Shown here: positions 1-9,022 of the stretch, piece by piece
How the letters are laid out: each line of letters opens with the position of its first letter
Position numbering within the stretch: position 1 is the first letter of the stretch
From: Desertivirga xinjiangensis
GTDB lineage: Bacteria; Bacteroidota; Bacteroidia; Sphingobacteriales; Sphingobacteriaceae
Direction: 5' to 3'
Length of the DNA: 64,000 bases
Assembly (NCBI RefSeq): GCF_024436435.1
Contig: NZ_JAFMZP010000010.1
Coordinates: 62,001-126,000, forward strand
Notes under the pieces: model-generated
Database searches by the model: none
Told to the model about the DNA's origin: nothing
The model's input: only the letters and a program-made list of their open reading frames with translations
Position numbers and translations under genes: made by a program

Positions 1-2
1 GT

Positions 3-836
3 ACTGATGAGCAGCTATACGGTGGCGGTAATTATACCGATGAGTATTATAATGATTATAACTACGACTATGGATACGCCTCGAGATTGAATCGATTTTA
101 TGATCGTTCGCCTTGGAGGTCAGGATACTATGATTCCTGGTATTCTTATAGCTATATGCCATGGTATACCTACAGATATGATCCGTTCTTCTACGATCCA
201 TGGTACTATAGTCCCGGTACCTCGGTATGGATTGGTATAGGTGCTTATCCGAGATATGGCTGGTATGATAACTATTACTGGGGACTTTATGGTTCACCAT
301 ACAATAGTCGCTATTGGGGGCCATATTCTTATTACAATGTATATCCTGGATATTATGGTGGCGGATATTATGGCGGTGGCTACTACGGTGGCGCGAACCA
401 GCTTCCTAACAGGCGTCGTCCAAACTATACGGATCCTAATTACAGGAGCAGACCAGGTTCTGGCGGATACAGTAATCCTCCAAGAACAGTGGGCGTTGAT
501 GGCCAGGGTCGGGTAATGACTGGAAACTCCCGTGGAGAGCGCTGGGGGAATGCAAATTCAAGGCCAGCACCTTCGACTGAAACTTCCGGCAGGAACAGTG
601 GCAGAACATCAAGCACTGCTCCTTCCAGAACAGAAAGAACACCAAGCTCAAATGAAAGAACAGGAACTTCCAGGGCTGCACGTCCGGAAAGAGCTGAGCC
701 CGCTTACAGACCTTCACGCGAAAGTTATTCACCTCCAGCTTCTTCGGGTTCATCAAGAAGTTCAGGATCAGGTAACAGCGGCGGCAGTGGAGGTTCTTCC
801 AGGTCATCGAGACCATCAAGAGCCGGAGGTAATTAA
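3..836 (+). CDS. Tyr/Gly-rich then Ser/Arg/Pro-rich protein, 5' end outside window
   Basis: The frame is open from the left edge (about 277 residues visible), so the gene starts outside the window; the first in-frame start-like codon, a TTG at 87, is not credible as the start because the same Tyr/Asp/Gly-rich composition continues upstream of it. The N-terminal half is extremely rich in Tyr, Gly, Trp and Asp, with short runs such as YYGGG repeated three times near 350-400. The C-terminal half is low-complexity Ser/Arg/Gly/Pro. No enzyme motif is visible. Such proteins in Bacteroidota are usually annotated as hypothetical. It ends 32 bases before the outer-membrane protein gene and probably shares its transcript. 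Envelope location is an inference from composition and neighbour only. Confidence 0.75.
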   Translation, partial: TDEQLYGGGNYTDEYYNDYNYDYGYASRLNRFYDRSPWRSGYYDSWYSYSYMPWYTYRYDPFFYDPWYYSPGTSVWIGIGAYPRYGWYDNYYWGLYGSPYNSRYWGPYSYYNVYPGYYGGGYYGGGYYGGANQLPNRRRPNYTDPNYRSRPGSGGYSNPPRTVGVDGQGRVMTGNSRGERWGNANSRPAPSTETSGRNSGRTSSTAPSRTERTPSSNERTGTSRAARPERAEPAYRPSRESYSPPASSGSSRSSGSGNSGGSGGSSRSSRPSRAGGN

Positions 837-868
837 TTATCAATCTATCTATTTATAAACGAATAAAA

Positions 869-2374
869 ATGACCATTAAATATATTACCCTGCTGGGCGC
901 CATGATGGCGCTCAGCTTGCAAACATATGCTCAATTTACAGCTGACGCCTTGAGATTTTCACAAATAGACCAGTCATCATCTGCCAGATTTAAAGGGATT
1001 GGTGGTGCTCAGACTGCTGTAGGAGGAGATATGAGTTCATTAAGCGGAAACCCGGCCGGTATAGGCCTTTTCACCAGGTCCGAGTTTTCTTTAACACCCG
1101 AATTAAATAGCTATAGTGATAAAGCTACCTACTTTAATAACGAATCCATAGGAAAAAAAGACAGGCTGAACTTAAGCCAGATCGGCGTCGTTTTCCGTGC
1201 CCCTACTTACAGGCGGGCTGGCCAGGACACCGAGAATGGCTGGTTAAGTGTGAACTTTGGTATCGGTTTTAACCGCTCACACGATCTTGGGAACAGCTTT
1301 ACCTTTGGGGGTGTTAATCCAAGTAGTTCAATTACAGATTTTTATGCTGATCAGGCGAATTTATCCGGTTTAAACCCGAGTGCACTCATTGATGACTACA
1401 ATGACTTTGGAGACAATGCGGTGGCTGCGGGAGCGTACGAGAATTATCTAATTGGATATGATTCGCAGGATGGGTACTATCCTGAACCTGATCTGAATAG
1501 CATGCAGCGTCTTACGGATAATCGGAAAGGGTCTCAGAATGAGTTTAATTTTGCTGTCGGTGCTAATTATTCGAATAAACTATATATAGGAGCGAGTCTT
1601 GCCTTAACTTCGCTGAATTATCGTTCTGAGTCCATATTCACTGAATCTGGCTACAATCCTTTCCAGGAGAATGATTACCGTACAAACTTCACGCAAATTC
1701 AAGACACAAAAGGCTCAGGAGTTAACGGAAAGCTTGGCGTCATTTACAAGGCGGCCCCTTTTCTAAGGATTGGTGCCAGCTATCAAACTCCGACCTGGTA
1801 CACTATCGACGATGATTACAGCCATGAAATGAGCACTCAATTCGGAGCTTCCCGGATTGATTCCCAATTCTTCAGTCCTCAGGAGGTTTATTCATCTTCC
1901 TATAAAGTAAGAACACCTTCCAGGATCAATACAGGTTTGGTATTGCTAAGCAAATTTGGTTTTATCAGTACTGACGTTGAATTTGTAAATTATGGTGGTA
2001 TCAATTTTACTTCAGCAACCGGAGACGATCTGAATGAGGTCAGGGATGATAACAATATTGTTCGTGATCGTTATGCTAACGCCATTAATTACCGGATTGG
2101 TGCGGAAGTAAAACTGGATAACATATACGCAAGAGGTGGTTTTGGACAATTGGGAAACCCTTACAAAGATAAGGAAAATGAAAATTATCAGAATACCACG
2201 ATAAGTGGAGGTTTGGGATACCGGGTGAGCAATTATTTTATTGATCTAACCTATCAGAATATATCTTACAAAACTTCATACACGCCATATAGTGTTGATG
2301 GAATAGATAGCCCGGTTGCCAGCACTAAAAGCAATACGAGTAACATGTTCCTGACGTTTGGAGTTAGGTTTTAA
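869..2374 (+). CDS. Outer membrane beta-barrel protein, OmpP1/FadL/TodX-like
   Basis: A 501-residue protein with a cleavable signal peptide (cut probably after ...QTYA, residue 21) and a mature part that alternates short beta-strands and Gly/Asn/Asp turns. It ends in a C-terminal strand finishing with Phe (LTFGVRF), typical of outer-membrane barrels. The N-terminal plug region with GGAQTAVGGD followed by LSGNPAGI matches the FadL/OmpP1 family pattern, where a small internal hatch precedes the barrel. In Bacteroidota these proteins are often labelled hemin receptor or aromatic hydrocarbon porin. The substrate cannot be read from sequence; uptake of a hydrophobic compound is the family-level inference. 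Confidence 0.8.
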   Translation: MTIKYITLLGAMMALSLQTYAQFTADALRFSQIDQSSSARFKGIGGAQTAVGGDMSSLSGNPAGIGLFTRSEFSLTPELNSYSDKATYFNNESIGKKDRLNLSQIGVVFRAPTYRRAGQDTENGWLSVNFGIGFNRSHDLGNSFTFGGVNPSSSITDFYADQANLSGLNPSALIDDYNDFGDNAVAAGAYENYLIGYDSQDGYYPEPDLNSMQRLTDNRKGSQNEFNFAVGANYSNKLYIGASLALTSLNYRSESIFTESGYNPFQENDYRTNFTQIQDTKGSGVNGKLGVIYKAAPFLRIGASYQTPTWYTIDDDYSHEMSTQFGASRIDSQFFSPQEVYSSSYKVRTPSRINTGLVLLSKFGFISTDVEFVNYGGINFTSATGDDLNEVRDDNNIVRDRYANAINYRIGAEVKLDNIYARGGFGQLGNPYKDKENENYQNTTISGGLGYRVSNYFIDLTYQNISYKTSYTPYSVDGIDSPVASTKSNTSNMFLTFGVRF

Positions 2375-2410
2375 GAAAAAAGAAACAGGGATCTATTTCA
2401 ACCGTTATCC

Positions 2411-2485
2411 TAAAGACACACACGCGTGCGCCAGCAAGCTATCTAAAAGGTTGTTGCCGGCGTACGCGTGCCGCGTTGTCTAAAT
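2411..2485. repeat. GC-rich imperfect palindrome between convergent genes (copy A)
   Basis: Arms at 2414-2432 and 2459-2481 are inverted to each other around a 26-base AT-richer loop. The right arm read on the minus strand contains CGCGGCACGCGTACGCC, which matches 15 of 17 bases of the left arm of the element at 27168-27186. The local GC content and CG-dinucleotide density are far above the flanking sequence. It lies between the convergent OMP and UbiD genes. A transcription-stop or REP-like role is inferred. Confidence 0.6.
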
Positions 2486-2502
2486 CGCATTGTAGTCGCC
2501 GG

Positions 2503-4338
2503 TTAGATCAATCCATGTAAAGAACCACCCTTCTCTCCTAGTTTGTCGACTCGTCTTTCAACACCGGCATCCTTTATCAGTTCTGGTGCATGGTGCGGCT
2601 TTTTTCTTGCGTCGATAATCAAAGGTCCTCTACATCCCCAGTGTTTATGCTCTGTGAAACTATCTATTCCATGGATATCATGGGAAGGATTGCTCCTCGT
2701 AAATGTTACCCAAAGAAAATTATTTATTGAGTCGGCTGTAAAGCCAGCGTCATCGCACAAAATAATCAAAGCAAGACCCGAGAGGTCCTGTGCTCGTAAT
2801 TGCTGATTCAGTATCTCTACTTCGGCCTCCGACTCCAGCGCGCTTTTATACGGTGAGGCATCCAGTGCAATAATTCCAGGCATCACAAGCTTAAAGCCGC
2901 CAAAAGGACGTGGAATGTTCAATGCCGGTGTTTCCTTCCACAAAGTTCTTATTTTGTCGCCTGCAGCTGCGAATACCACTTTGGAACCACTATTTAAGCC
3001 ATCGCCGCTATAATCGAGGGTGTCAATTGTGGTTTGAGTATGGAAATGCAAGTCTCTTTTGAAATCAATTCGCTCAAATACGTGCATAAGGAACCTATAT
3101 TCATCGTGGGTATGAAGTGAAGGGTCGTCCTCTTTTGCTGTAATGAACAGGTATTTAGCGAGGCTCAACTGATTCTTTCCAAGAATGTGGTTGGAGATCG
3201 TTAATATCTCCTGTGGTTTCCGGTCCCTCAAGTAAGGAGTATATCGTTCGCTTCCTATTGCGAAAAGCAATGGATGAACTCCCGCTGCATCAACGGCATT
3301 CACCTCATGCAAGCCATGGATCTCCTGAGGCAAAGCAGAGCCGGAGATCTCGTGGATAAGAGCGCCGAAACTCGTATCCTCCTGTGGTGGCCTGCCAACA
3401 ACAGTAAACGACCAGATAGGATCCTTTCGGTGATAAACCTGATGGACCTTCATAAGGGGAAAGGGATGTTTAAGGCTATAATAGCCCAGGTGATCGCCGA
3501 AGGGCCCCTCTTCTTTATTTTCATGAGGATAGACTGTTCCTGTGATTACAAAATCGGCATCCGCCGATATACAAAAACCTTCTTCGTCATAAAAGTATCT
3601 AAACCTCCGGTTCCCCAATGCACCTGCAAAAGTTATCTCCGACAATCCTTCCGGAAGAGGCATAACTGCTGCCAGGGGATGCGACGGAGGGCCGCCAATA
3701 AAAATACTGACTTTAAGCGGCTGGTTCCTTGCATTAGCTTTGGTCTGGTGAACACCGATGCCCCTGTGAAGCTGATAGTGTAATCCTATTTCTTTATCAG
3801 GTATATAGTCATTCCCTCCAAGCTGAATCCTGTACATTCCCAGATTTGCATTCATAATACCCGGCCTGGTGATATCTTCAGTATAGACCTGCGGCATAGT
3901 AACAAAAGCGCCGCCATCCATCGGCCAGTTGACTATCGGCGGAAGCTCCGAGATCCTGGTTCTTCCAAACGATATAGGAGCATTCCGCTTTACTTTCAAT
4001 GGCAAGGCGGACAATGCCGTTAAGCCCACATTCATATACCTAAAAGGGCTCTTTAAAGCCTTAACAGGATCAGACTTAAGGTCGACTAGAACCTTAATCT
4101 TCTCAAGCGTGTCACGAAAGATAAATTTTGAGCGCTCAAGTGTCCCGAAAAGATTGGAGACAGCCGGGAATTTGGAACCTTTAACGTTTTCGAAGTAAAT
4201 TGCCGGTCCATTATTTTCAAAGACTCTTAAATGTATCGCTGCCATTTCAAGGATGGGATCAACCTCCTCCTTTATTTTTACCAACTGATTGTTCCTTTCG
4301 AGATCCTCGATGCATGCCCTTAAGCTGGAATAGCCCAT
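2503..4338 (-). CDS. UbiD-family prenylated-FMN decarboxylase
   Basis: A 611-residue protein with the UbiD fold signatures throughout. The family's active-site segment EGPFGD sits at about residues 277-282; Fdc1/UbiD enzymes have Glu at both acidic positions, and the second is Asp here, a change I recall as common in the menaquinone-type subgroup. SHPLAAVMPLP and the following Arg-rich stretch fit the prFMN-binding region. Family role: non-oxidative decarboxylation of an aromatic or unsaturated acid using prenylated FMN made by a UbiX partner, which is not in this window. In Bacteroidota the likely pathway is menaquinone synthesis, but that is inference. I chose ATG at 4338 (MGYSSLRAC) over the upstream in-frame ATG at 4356 because family alignments normally start at this point. 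Confidence 0.9.
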   Translation of the reverse strand: MGYSSLRACIEDLERNNQLVKIKEEVDPILEMAAIHLRVFENNGPAIYFENVKGSKFPAVSNLFGTLERSKFIFRDTLEKIKVLVDLKSDPVKALKSPFRYMNVGLTALSALPLKVKRNAPISFGRTRISELPPIVNWPMDGGAFVTMPQVYTEDITRPGIMNANLGMYRIQLGGNDYIPDKEIGLHYQLHRGIGVHQTKANARNQPLKVSIFIGGPPSHPLAAVMPLPEGLSEITFAGALGNRRFRYFYDEEGFCISADADFVITGTVYPHENKEEGPFGDHLGYYSLKHPFPLMKVHQVYHRKDPIWSFTVVGRPPQEDTSFGALIHEISGSALPQEIHGLHEVNAVDAAGVHPLLFAIGSERYTPYLRDRKPQEILTISNHILGKNQLSLAKYLFITAKEDDPSLHTHDEYRFLMHVFERIDFKRDLHFHTQTTIDTLDYSGDGLNSGSKVVFAAAGDKIRTLWKETPALNIPRPFGGFKLVMPGIIALDASPYKSALESEAEVEILNQQLRAQDLSGLALIILCDDAGFTADSINNFLWVTFTRSNPSHDIHGIDSFTEHKHWGCRGPLIIDARKKPHHAPELIKDAGVERRVDKLGEKGGSLHGLI

Positions 4339-4535
4339 AAAATAATTTTTGATCAAAAGTATCGATTTAAGGATAAACTAATGTCCTGATCATGAAAAAT
4401 CATGTATCGGAATTTCTAAAGTCTTAAAATTTAAGCATCTGCCACCATTACTTTTAAAAATATCATAAATCAAACCCTTTAATGAATAAATATCATAAAA
4501 TTTAAACTATTAATATTAATTTAATACAAAATCTT

Positions 4536-4543
4536 TACTTTTG
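4536..4543 (+). promoter_or_regulatory. Probable -7 element (TACTTTTG)
   Basis: Exact match to the Bacteroidota TAnnTTTG consensus, 22 bases upstream of the ATG at 4566. No clear TTTG lies at the -33 spacing, so only the -7 box is supported. Confidence 0.5.
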
Positions 4544-4565
4544 TTGAGTAATTAATAATGTCGCT

Positions 4566-5066
4566 ATGAAAAAGGCTCTACTCTCATTAATATTTTTTGG
4601 CCTATTGGTTTCTGGTTTCGCTTCAACGAATAAAGGAGAGGACGACTCTCTTAAGATTACACCTGCAGCTATAAGCTGGTTTAAGGCCGAGTTTAAAACT
4701 GCTGTAAATGTAACCTGGGTGCTTGGTTCTGACTATCAGAAGGCTATGTTTACAATAGATGGTAAAAAACTTACTGCTCTTTTTGACCTTAAAGGGAATT
4801 ACCTTGCTTCTACTCAAACGGTAGCTTTTGACGAAATTCCTGAGAGCGCAAAAGCAGAGATTGCAAAGTCATATAAAGATTATAATTTTTCATCTGCACT
4901 GCTTATAGTTAAACGCTCTGCAACCGGCGTTAAGAGTTCTACTGACGCAGGAACGTACTGGATAGATTTGGCAACGGATAATAAACAAGTGTACCTTAAT
5001 TATTCGTCCAATACCGGAGTTGTCCTATACAAAACGATATTTACACAACAAAACGCAAGTAACTAG
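4566..5066 (+). CDS. Secreted PepSY-like hypothetical protein
   Basis: A 166-residue protein with an N-terminal signal peptide (MKKALLSLIFFGLLVSGFA). The mature part has a pattern of F-x-x-x-F/W-x-x-A followed by a beta-hairpin (TFTIDGKKLTALFDLKGNYL-like segment around residues 60-80), then IPESAKAEIAKSYKDY. That resembles the PepSY-like putative beta-lactamase-inhibitor fold frequent in Bacteroidota, but I cannot confirm the family. It is a single gene between divergent and convergent neighbours, with its own -7 box upstream. Periplasmic location is inferred from the signal peptide. Function unknown. Confidence 0.75.
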   Translation: MKKALLSLIFFGLLVSGFASTNKGEDDSLKITPAAISWFKAEFKTAVNVTWVLGSDYQKAMFTIDGKKLTALFDLKGNYLASTQTVAFDEIPESAKAEIAKSYKDYNFSSALLIVKRSATGVKSSTDAGTYWIDLATDNKQVYLNYSSNTGVVLYKTIFTQQNASN

Positions 5067-5092
5067 CAAAAAGCAAGTACGCTTATAGTACG

Positions 5093-5995
5093 CTAGTAAT
5101 ATGTGCTATAAGCTACTCTAAAGGTGTTGCAGTGCGCTTCAACAATATCTGAGATTCGAGCGCTATAACCACCACCCATACTCACCTGCACCGGTACCTT
5201 AAATTTCTTGCAATGTTCAAAAATGAGCCGGTCGCGTTCTTTGCATGCTTCTTTACTTAAACTGAGATGTCCAATTTTGTCTGTATGGAGCACATCCACT
5301 CCTGATAAATAAAACACAAAGTCAGGCTTAACTTTCTCAAAAAGACTTAAAAGCGACTTTCTCAAAACATCAAGATATTCTGTATCCCCTGTGTTATTTG
5401 GCAGGCCTATGTCCCAATCTGAACGTTCTTTTCGGAAAGGGAAATTGTTTTCGGCGTGCATTGAAAATGTGAAGACATCTGAATTATGTTCAAATATCTG
5501 TGCCGTGCCATTGCCCTGGTGAACATCCAGGTCGATGATCAATATCCTGGAGCTCAGCTTGCTTTCTATTAAATAATTTGCAGCAATCGCCTGATCATTT
5601 AGGAGGCAAAACCCTTCCGCCCAGTTCGTACCGGCATGATGTGTTCCTCCCGCAACGTTAAATGCTACTCCATACTTCAGTGCGAATAAGCATCCGTCAA
5701 TCGTGCCTCTTACGATCCTCATTTCCCTTTCGACCAGCTTTTCTGACAAGGGAAAACCACTACGCCGTATCTCTTTCTCAGTTAAACGGAGATTTCGCAG
5801 TCTTTCCCAATACTCTTCATCGTGAGTAGAGGTAATGATTTCCTCGTCTACTAATTCAGGCGAAAACAAGTTATCCTCAGTTATGAGTCCCTCGTAAAGC
5901 AATTGCTCGGGGATTAGCTCATATTTGATCATCGGAAATCGGTGGCCTTCCGGAAGCGGATGAGAATATATGGGATTATAAGCTATTTTAAACAC
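5093..5995 (-). CDS. Histone-deacetylase-superfamily amidohydrolase
   Basis: A 300-residue protein with all HDAC-superfamily landmarks: the catalytic His pair in GGTHHAG (H119, H120), zinc ligands in DLDVHQGNGT (D157, H159), a third ligand Asp in SGVD (D234), and the catalytic Tyr in MGGGY (Y277). Length is typical of bacterial AcuC/HDAH-like enzymes. Family role: zinc-dependent removal of acetyl or other acyl groups from amines (polyamines, protein lysines or small metabolites). The substrate is unknown, and no acs/acuA genes are adjacent. It is cytoplasmic (no signal peptide). The next upstream gene on the same strand ends 44 bases before it, so co-transcription is possible. Confidence 0.88.
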   Translation of the reverse strand: MFKIAYNPIYSHPLPEGHRFPMIKYELIPEQLLYEGLITEDNLFSPELVDEEIITSTHDEEYWERLRNLRLTEKEIRRSGFPLSEKLVEREMRIVRGTIDGCLFALKYGVAFNVAGGTHHAGTNWAEGFCLLNDQAIAANYLIESKLSSRILIIDLDVHQGNGTAQIFEHNSDVFTFSMHAENNFPFRKERSDWDIGLPNNTGDTEYLDVLRKSLLSLFEKVKPDFVFYLSGVDVLHTDKIGHLSLSKEACKERDRLIFEHCKKFKVPVQVSMGGGYSARISDIVEAHCNTFRVAYSTYY

Positions 5996-6039
5996 TACAA
6001 TATGATTGCCGGAGCAAATATATCGATTAGCAAAAAAAC

Positions 6040-6624
6040 CTACTTGGGTAAATTGTGCTTTAAAGTGTTTCTTCTTTCCGCCAGAAACTTTTCGATAACG
6101 GTTGAGTCCTCGTATGTCAGTTCTACATTGTTTTTATTGATCCGAAGTGATATAAGAGCCTTATGTTTGTTTGACAGAACGGATTGCCAGGTGCAGCTAT
6201 AATTTGCAAAGCCTCTTCTTATTGCAATAAGTTCAACGCCATCACCTTCTTTATAAGGTAGTATAAATTCCTTCTTGAATTCACCTCTGCCGTAAACGGT
6301 GTCTATATCGTTTTTAGTATGTAGAAAAAGGTCAAGCACGCTTATGCTGTCGTTTTTTAGTGTGGCTGAAGCTTGGTATAGTGTATCTTTTTCGAACAGA
6401 AACACCACAGATAAGGCTTCCCGGTTCCTAAAATTTAAGTTCGACACTACAAGCTTTTGGTCGGTGGATCGCTGTTTATCGATTTCACCGCCACGTTTCA
6501 GTATTGAATTAGTAATGTCTTCCCTGGTAGAAGAAAAGGGAATTTCATAAAAGGCACGTGTGATCTTCGATTGCCCAAGGCTCAGCAATGGTAATACCAT
6601 TAGCATAAGTAATAGTTTTTTCAT
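6040..6624 (-). CDS. Secreted hypothetical protein
   Basis: A 194-residue protein with a clear signal peptide (MKKLLLMLMVLPLLSLGQ). The mature part is a mix of predicted strands and helices with one Cys (NYSCTWQS) and a charged, Lys/Arg/Asn-rich end. I recognise no family. The middle motif YGRGEF and a Thr/Ser-rich N-terminal segment give no functional clue. It is followed on the same strand by the HDAC-like gene. Codon use and composition look like the surrounding chromosome, so it is probably a lineage-specific periplasmic protein. Confidence 0.7.
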   Translation of the reverse strand: MKKLLLMLMVLPLLSLGQSKITRAFYEIPFSSTREDITNSILKRGGEIDKQRSTDQKLVVSNLNFRNREALSVVFLFEKDTLYQASATLKNDSISVLDLFLHTKNDIDTVYGRGEFKKEFILPYKEGDGVELIAIRRGFANYSCTWQSVLSNKHKALISLRINKNNVELTYEDSTVIEKFLAERRNTLKHNLPK

Positions 6625-6830
6625 AGCAGTTTTCTAGGTAGATGTAAGTAGATACTGCAAAATTAGTGAAGTGAAAGAATGTATCAATGCTGATTAACAG
6701 TCATTTACACTGATCGTATACTTAATACATAGTGCTTTACAATAAATGAAAGAACAGGCTAACTTTAAAGCCTGTCAAATGCCCAGTGTAAATAAAAGCG
6801 GGAAAGAAAGTGTTCGCCCTTATCACGATC

Positions 6831-6860
6831 TTGTTTTCTTTGATACAAATGTTAACTTTG
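6831..6860 (+). promoter_or_regulatory. Bacteroidota-type promoter (TTG-N19-TAACTTTG)
   Basis: TTG at 6831-6833 and TAACTTTG at 6853-6860 with a 19-base spacer fit the TTTG/TAnnTTTG consensus. It lies 31 bases upstream of the lipoprotein ATG at 6892. Confidence 0.6.
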
Positions 6861-6891
6861 GATTAAAATTCAACAATCAAAGTCAAATAAA

Positions 6892-7443
6892 ATGAGAAAA
6901 AATTTACTCCTTACATCAGTTTTCGGATTACTGTTGTTTACCTTTTCAGCATGCGACAAAGTGAAAGATGCGCTTGAAAAAGATGTTAATATCCCTACAA
7001 CCGTTAATTTCACTATAAATCAGTTGGGTGTTGGAGCAGCCGAAACCATTGGAGAGTTCGAGGTTAAATACAATCTTGATTCGGCAGTTAAGGCAAATGC
7101 ACCTTCCCTAAGCGCTGATAATGTCAAAAGTATTAAATTGAAAAGCTTCAAGATTGAACTGATTGATGAGAATGCAGATAATAATTTCCAAGCCTTTAAA
7201 TCGATATATGCCTCGGTATCTGCACAAGGGCTGGATACTAGAGAAGTAATTCGAATCTCTGATTTTAACCCCGCAAATCCAACCTATTCTTTAACCATTC
7301 CGGTAACTGGCGGTGGTATTGAGCTTAAAGATTATCTGAGCAAAAAGATTAAATATTCCATTAAAGGGGAAACACGTAAAACTTTTACAGGCCCTATTAG
7401 GGCGAGAGCAAAAGCTGAATACGAGTTTACTATCGGTTTATAA
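6892..7443 (+). CDS. Putative lipoprotein, function unknown
   Basis: A 183-residue protein with a lipoprotein signal peptide; the lipobox is TFSAC with Cys at residue 21, followed by DKVKDALEKD. The body is predicted to be beta-rich, with repeated [VI]-x-[FLI] strands and a GGGIELKDYL segment. No catalytic motif is visible. It probably sits in the outer membrane facing the periplasm, like most Bacteroidota lipoproteins without an export signal. It is a single transcription unit: promoter at 6831-6860 and a terminator hairpin at 7457-7494. Confidence 0.75.
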   Translation: MRKNLLLTSVFGLLLFTFSACDKVKDALEKDVNIPTTVNFTINQLGVGAAETIGEFEVKYNLDSAVKANAPSLSADNVKSIKLKSFKIELIDENADNNFQAFKSIYASVSAQGLDTREVIRISDFNPANPTYSLTIPVTGGGIELKDYLSKKIKYSIKGETRKTFTGPIRARAKAEYEFTIGL

Positions 7444-7456
7444 ATAGAAAAATCAC

Positions 7457-7494
7457 AAGGTGGGGTATTTAAATAATACTCCGCCTTATTTTTT
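7457..7494 (+). terminator. Rho-independent terminator after the lipoprotein gene
   Basis: Stem AAGGTGGGGTATT pairs (with G-U wobbles) with AATACTCCGCCTT, followed directly by a run of T residues (7489-7494). It separates the rightward lipoprotein gene from the leftward sugar dehydrogenase gene ending at 7504. Confidence 0.7.
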
Positions 7495-7503
7495 CCTCAG
7501 GAT

Positions 7504-8628
7504 TTATTTTCCAGGCATTATTTTTAATAGCTTCCCCGGTCCTTCTGTAACTACGTAAATAAACCCATCCGGACTTTGCGCAACATGGCGTACTCTGCCA
7601 ACGTTCTCCAACAGTTTTTCCTCGCTTTTGAACTTTGTTCCATCTAAAGTGATGCGCCCTAAATATTTAAAGGAGAGATTTGCAATAAGTAGACTTCCCT
7701 TCCACGATGGATATTTGTCACTTGTTACCAGCGCCATTCCACAAGGCGCTGGAGAAGGCACCCAGTATTTGACCGGGTTTTGTACTCCTTTCATTTCTTT
7801 CTTATCAGATATAATTGAACCATCATATCCGATTCCGTAAGTTACAATGGGCCATCCGTAATTCTTTCCTTTTTCAACAAGGTTCAATTCGTCCCCTCCT
7901 TTTGGCCCGTGCTCAACTGCCCAAAGCCTGTTATTGGCAGCATCGTAGGCCAATCCCTGAGGATTTCTATGTCCATACGACCAGATACTTGCTTTCGCAT
8001 TTGCCTGACCAACAAAAGGATTGTCCTTGGGCACCCTTCCATCGTCTAAAAGGCGGTGGATCTTCCCGTGGTCGTTACTTAAGTTCTGAACCTTTTGGTT
8101 CGTTCCGCGCTCCCCTGCTACTACAAACATATATCCCTCTTTGTCGAAGGCTATACGGCTTCCAAAATGATGAGAAGCAGAAAGCGCCGGCCCGGCTACA
8201 AAAATATCTTGTTTTTCAACCAATTGATTGCCCTGAAGTTTCGCCCGCAATATTGCAGTGGAGTAAGCACCACCCAGCGGCTTTGAGTAAGCAAGATATA
8301 TCCATCCATTTTTGCTATACTGTGGGTGTAGCTGAATGTCCATTAAGCCTCCTTGTCCTCTGGCAGCTATTTTGGGAAGGCCGGTGATCTTCTCGCCTGT
8401 ATATTTGTCATCCTTAAAAATCAGGATCTCTCCGGATCGTTCCGTGACCAACAATCTTCCATCCGGTAGCCAGACCATGCCCCAGGGATTATCGAGTTTA
8501 TCATAAAGTGTTAATGTACTTACAGCCGTGGCTGAATTTACGATCTCTTTATCATTGCTGGCCGAAGAGTTTTGCTTACAAGTCGAAAGTGCAAGTATCG
8601 ACGTAAGCACAATACCTAGTTGAAACAT
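7504..8628 (-). CDS. PQQ-dependent sugar (glucose/sorbosone) dehydrogenase family protein
   Basis: A 374-residue six-bladed beta-propeller protein. Supporting motifs include NPWGMVWLPDGRLLVTER near the N-terminus, GGLMDIQLHPQY, a His-containing SASHHFGSRIAFD, GHRNPQGLAYD and EHGPKGGDELN, the last two being strong signatures of the soluble glucose dehydrogenase/YliI group. The N-terminal segment is a signal peptide with a possible lipid-attachment Cys at residue 17 (ALSTC), so a periplasmic lipoprotein is likely. Family role: oxidation of aldose sugars with PQQ and calcium; many homologues lack known physiological substrates and PQQ genes are not present here. It is followed 13 bases upstream-side by a response regulator gene on the same strand. 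Confidence 0.88.
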   Translation of the reverse strand: MFQLGIVLTSILALSTCKQNSSASNDKEIVNSATAVSTLTLYDKLDNPWGMVWLPDGRLLVTERSGEILIFKDDKYTGEKITGLPKIAARGQGGLMDIQLHPQYSKNGWIYLAYSKPLGGAYSTAILRAKLQGNQLVEKQDIFVAGPALSASHHFGSRIAFDKEGYMFVVAGERGTNQKVQNLSNDHGKIHRLLDDGRVPKDNPFVGQANAKASIWSYGHRNPQGLAYDAANNRLWAVEHGPKGGDELNLVEKGKNYGWPIVTYGIGYDGSIISDKKEMKGVQNPVKYWVPSPAPCGMALVTSDKYPSWKGSLLIANLSFKYLGRITLDGTKFKSEEKLLENVGRVRHVAQSPDGFIYVVTEGPGKLLKIMPGK

Positions 8629-8641
8629 AATTAGAGCTTAT

Positions 8642-9022
8642 TTATTCTGATAGGTTTTCTTTATACGCTTTAAATGCCTTACTTACAGTTTCTTCTAATT
8701 CACTGATATTAAACGGTTTTTGCAAAATGAAATCAGCGCCTGCCTTTTCCGCTAATGCATCAATGTCATTGTTTGCTGTAAAATAGATCACAGGTATTTC
8801 CTGGTGTTCGGGATGACTTTTAATTATCTGGGTAGCCTTAATACCCCCTTCGTCGGGGATCTTATTATCCATAAAAATCACAGAAGGATTAATTGATTCA
8901 ATTTTTTCGATAATGTCATTGCAATCAGGTAAAGTATAAACCTCCCAATCTGCATCTGTTAATACTAGAGCCACTATTTCTGAAATAGCAAGATCATCAT
9001 CACATACTAAAACGCGTTTCAT
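8642..9022 (-). CDS. Single-domain response regulator receiver (CheY-like)
   Basis: A 126-residue protein made only of a receiver domain: acidic cluster CDDD near residue 8, phospho-acceptor Asp in IFMDNKIPDEGG, a Thr/Ser switch in YFTAN, and the conserved Lys in LQKPFN. I start it at 9022 (MKRVLVCDDD); the longer in-frame version from 9079 adds a Tyr/Asn-rich tail not seen in receivers. There is no output domain and no histidine kinase next to it, so it may take phosphate from an unlinked kinase or hybrid sensor. It lies just upstream of the PQQ dehydrogenase gene and is possibly co-transcribed. Confidence 0.88.
   Translation of the reverse strand: MKRVLVCDDDLAISEIVALVLTDADWEVYTLPDCNDIIEKIESINPSVIFMDNKIPDEGGIKATQIIKSHPEHQEIPVIYFTANNDIDALAEKAGADFILQKPFNISELEETVSKAFKAYKENLSE

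Noticed and set aside
436-858. Overlapping ORFs on both strands inside the Tyr/Gly-rich gene
   Set aside because: They arise from the low-complexity repeats of the real gene.
3274-3783. 169-residue ORF opposite the UbiD gene
   Set aside because: Antisense to a conserved enzyme with all motifs; no signal, domain or promoter of its own.
7815-8387. 190-residue ORF opposite the PQQ-type sugar dehydrogenase
   Set aside because: Antisense shadow; Arg/His/Leu-rich with no domain.
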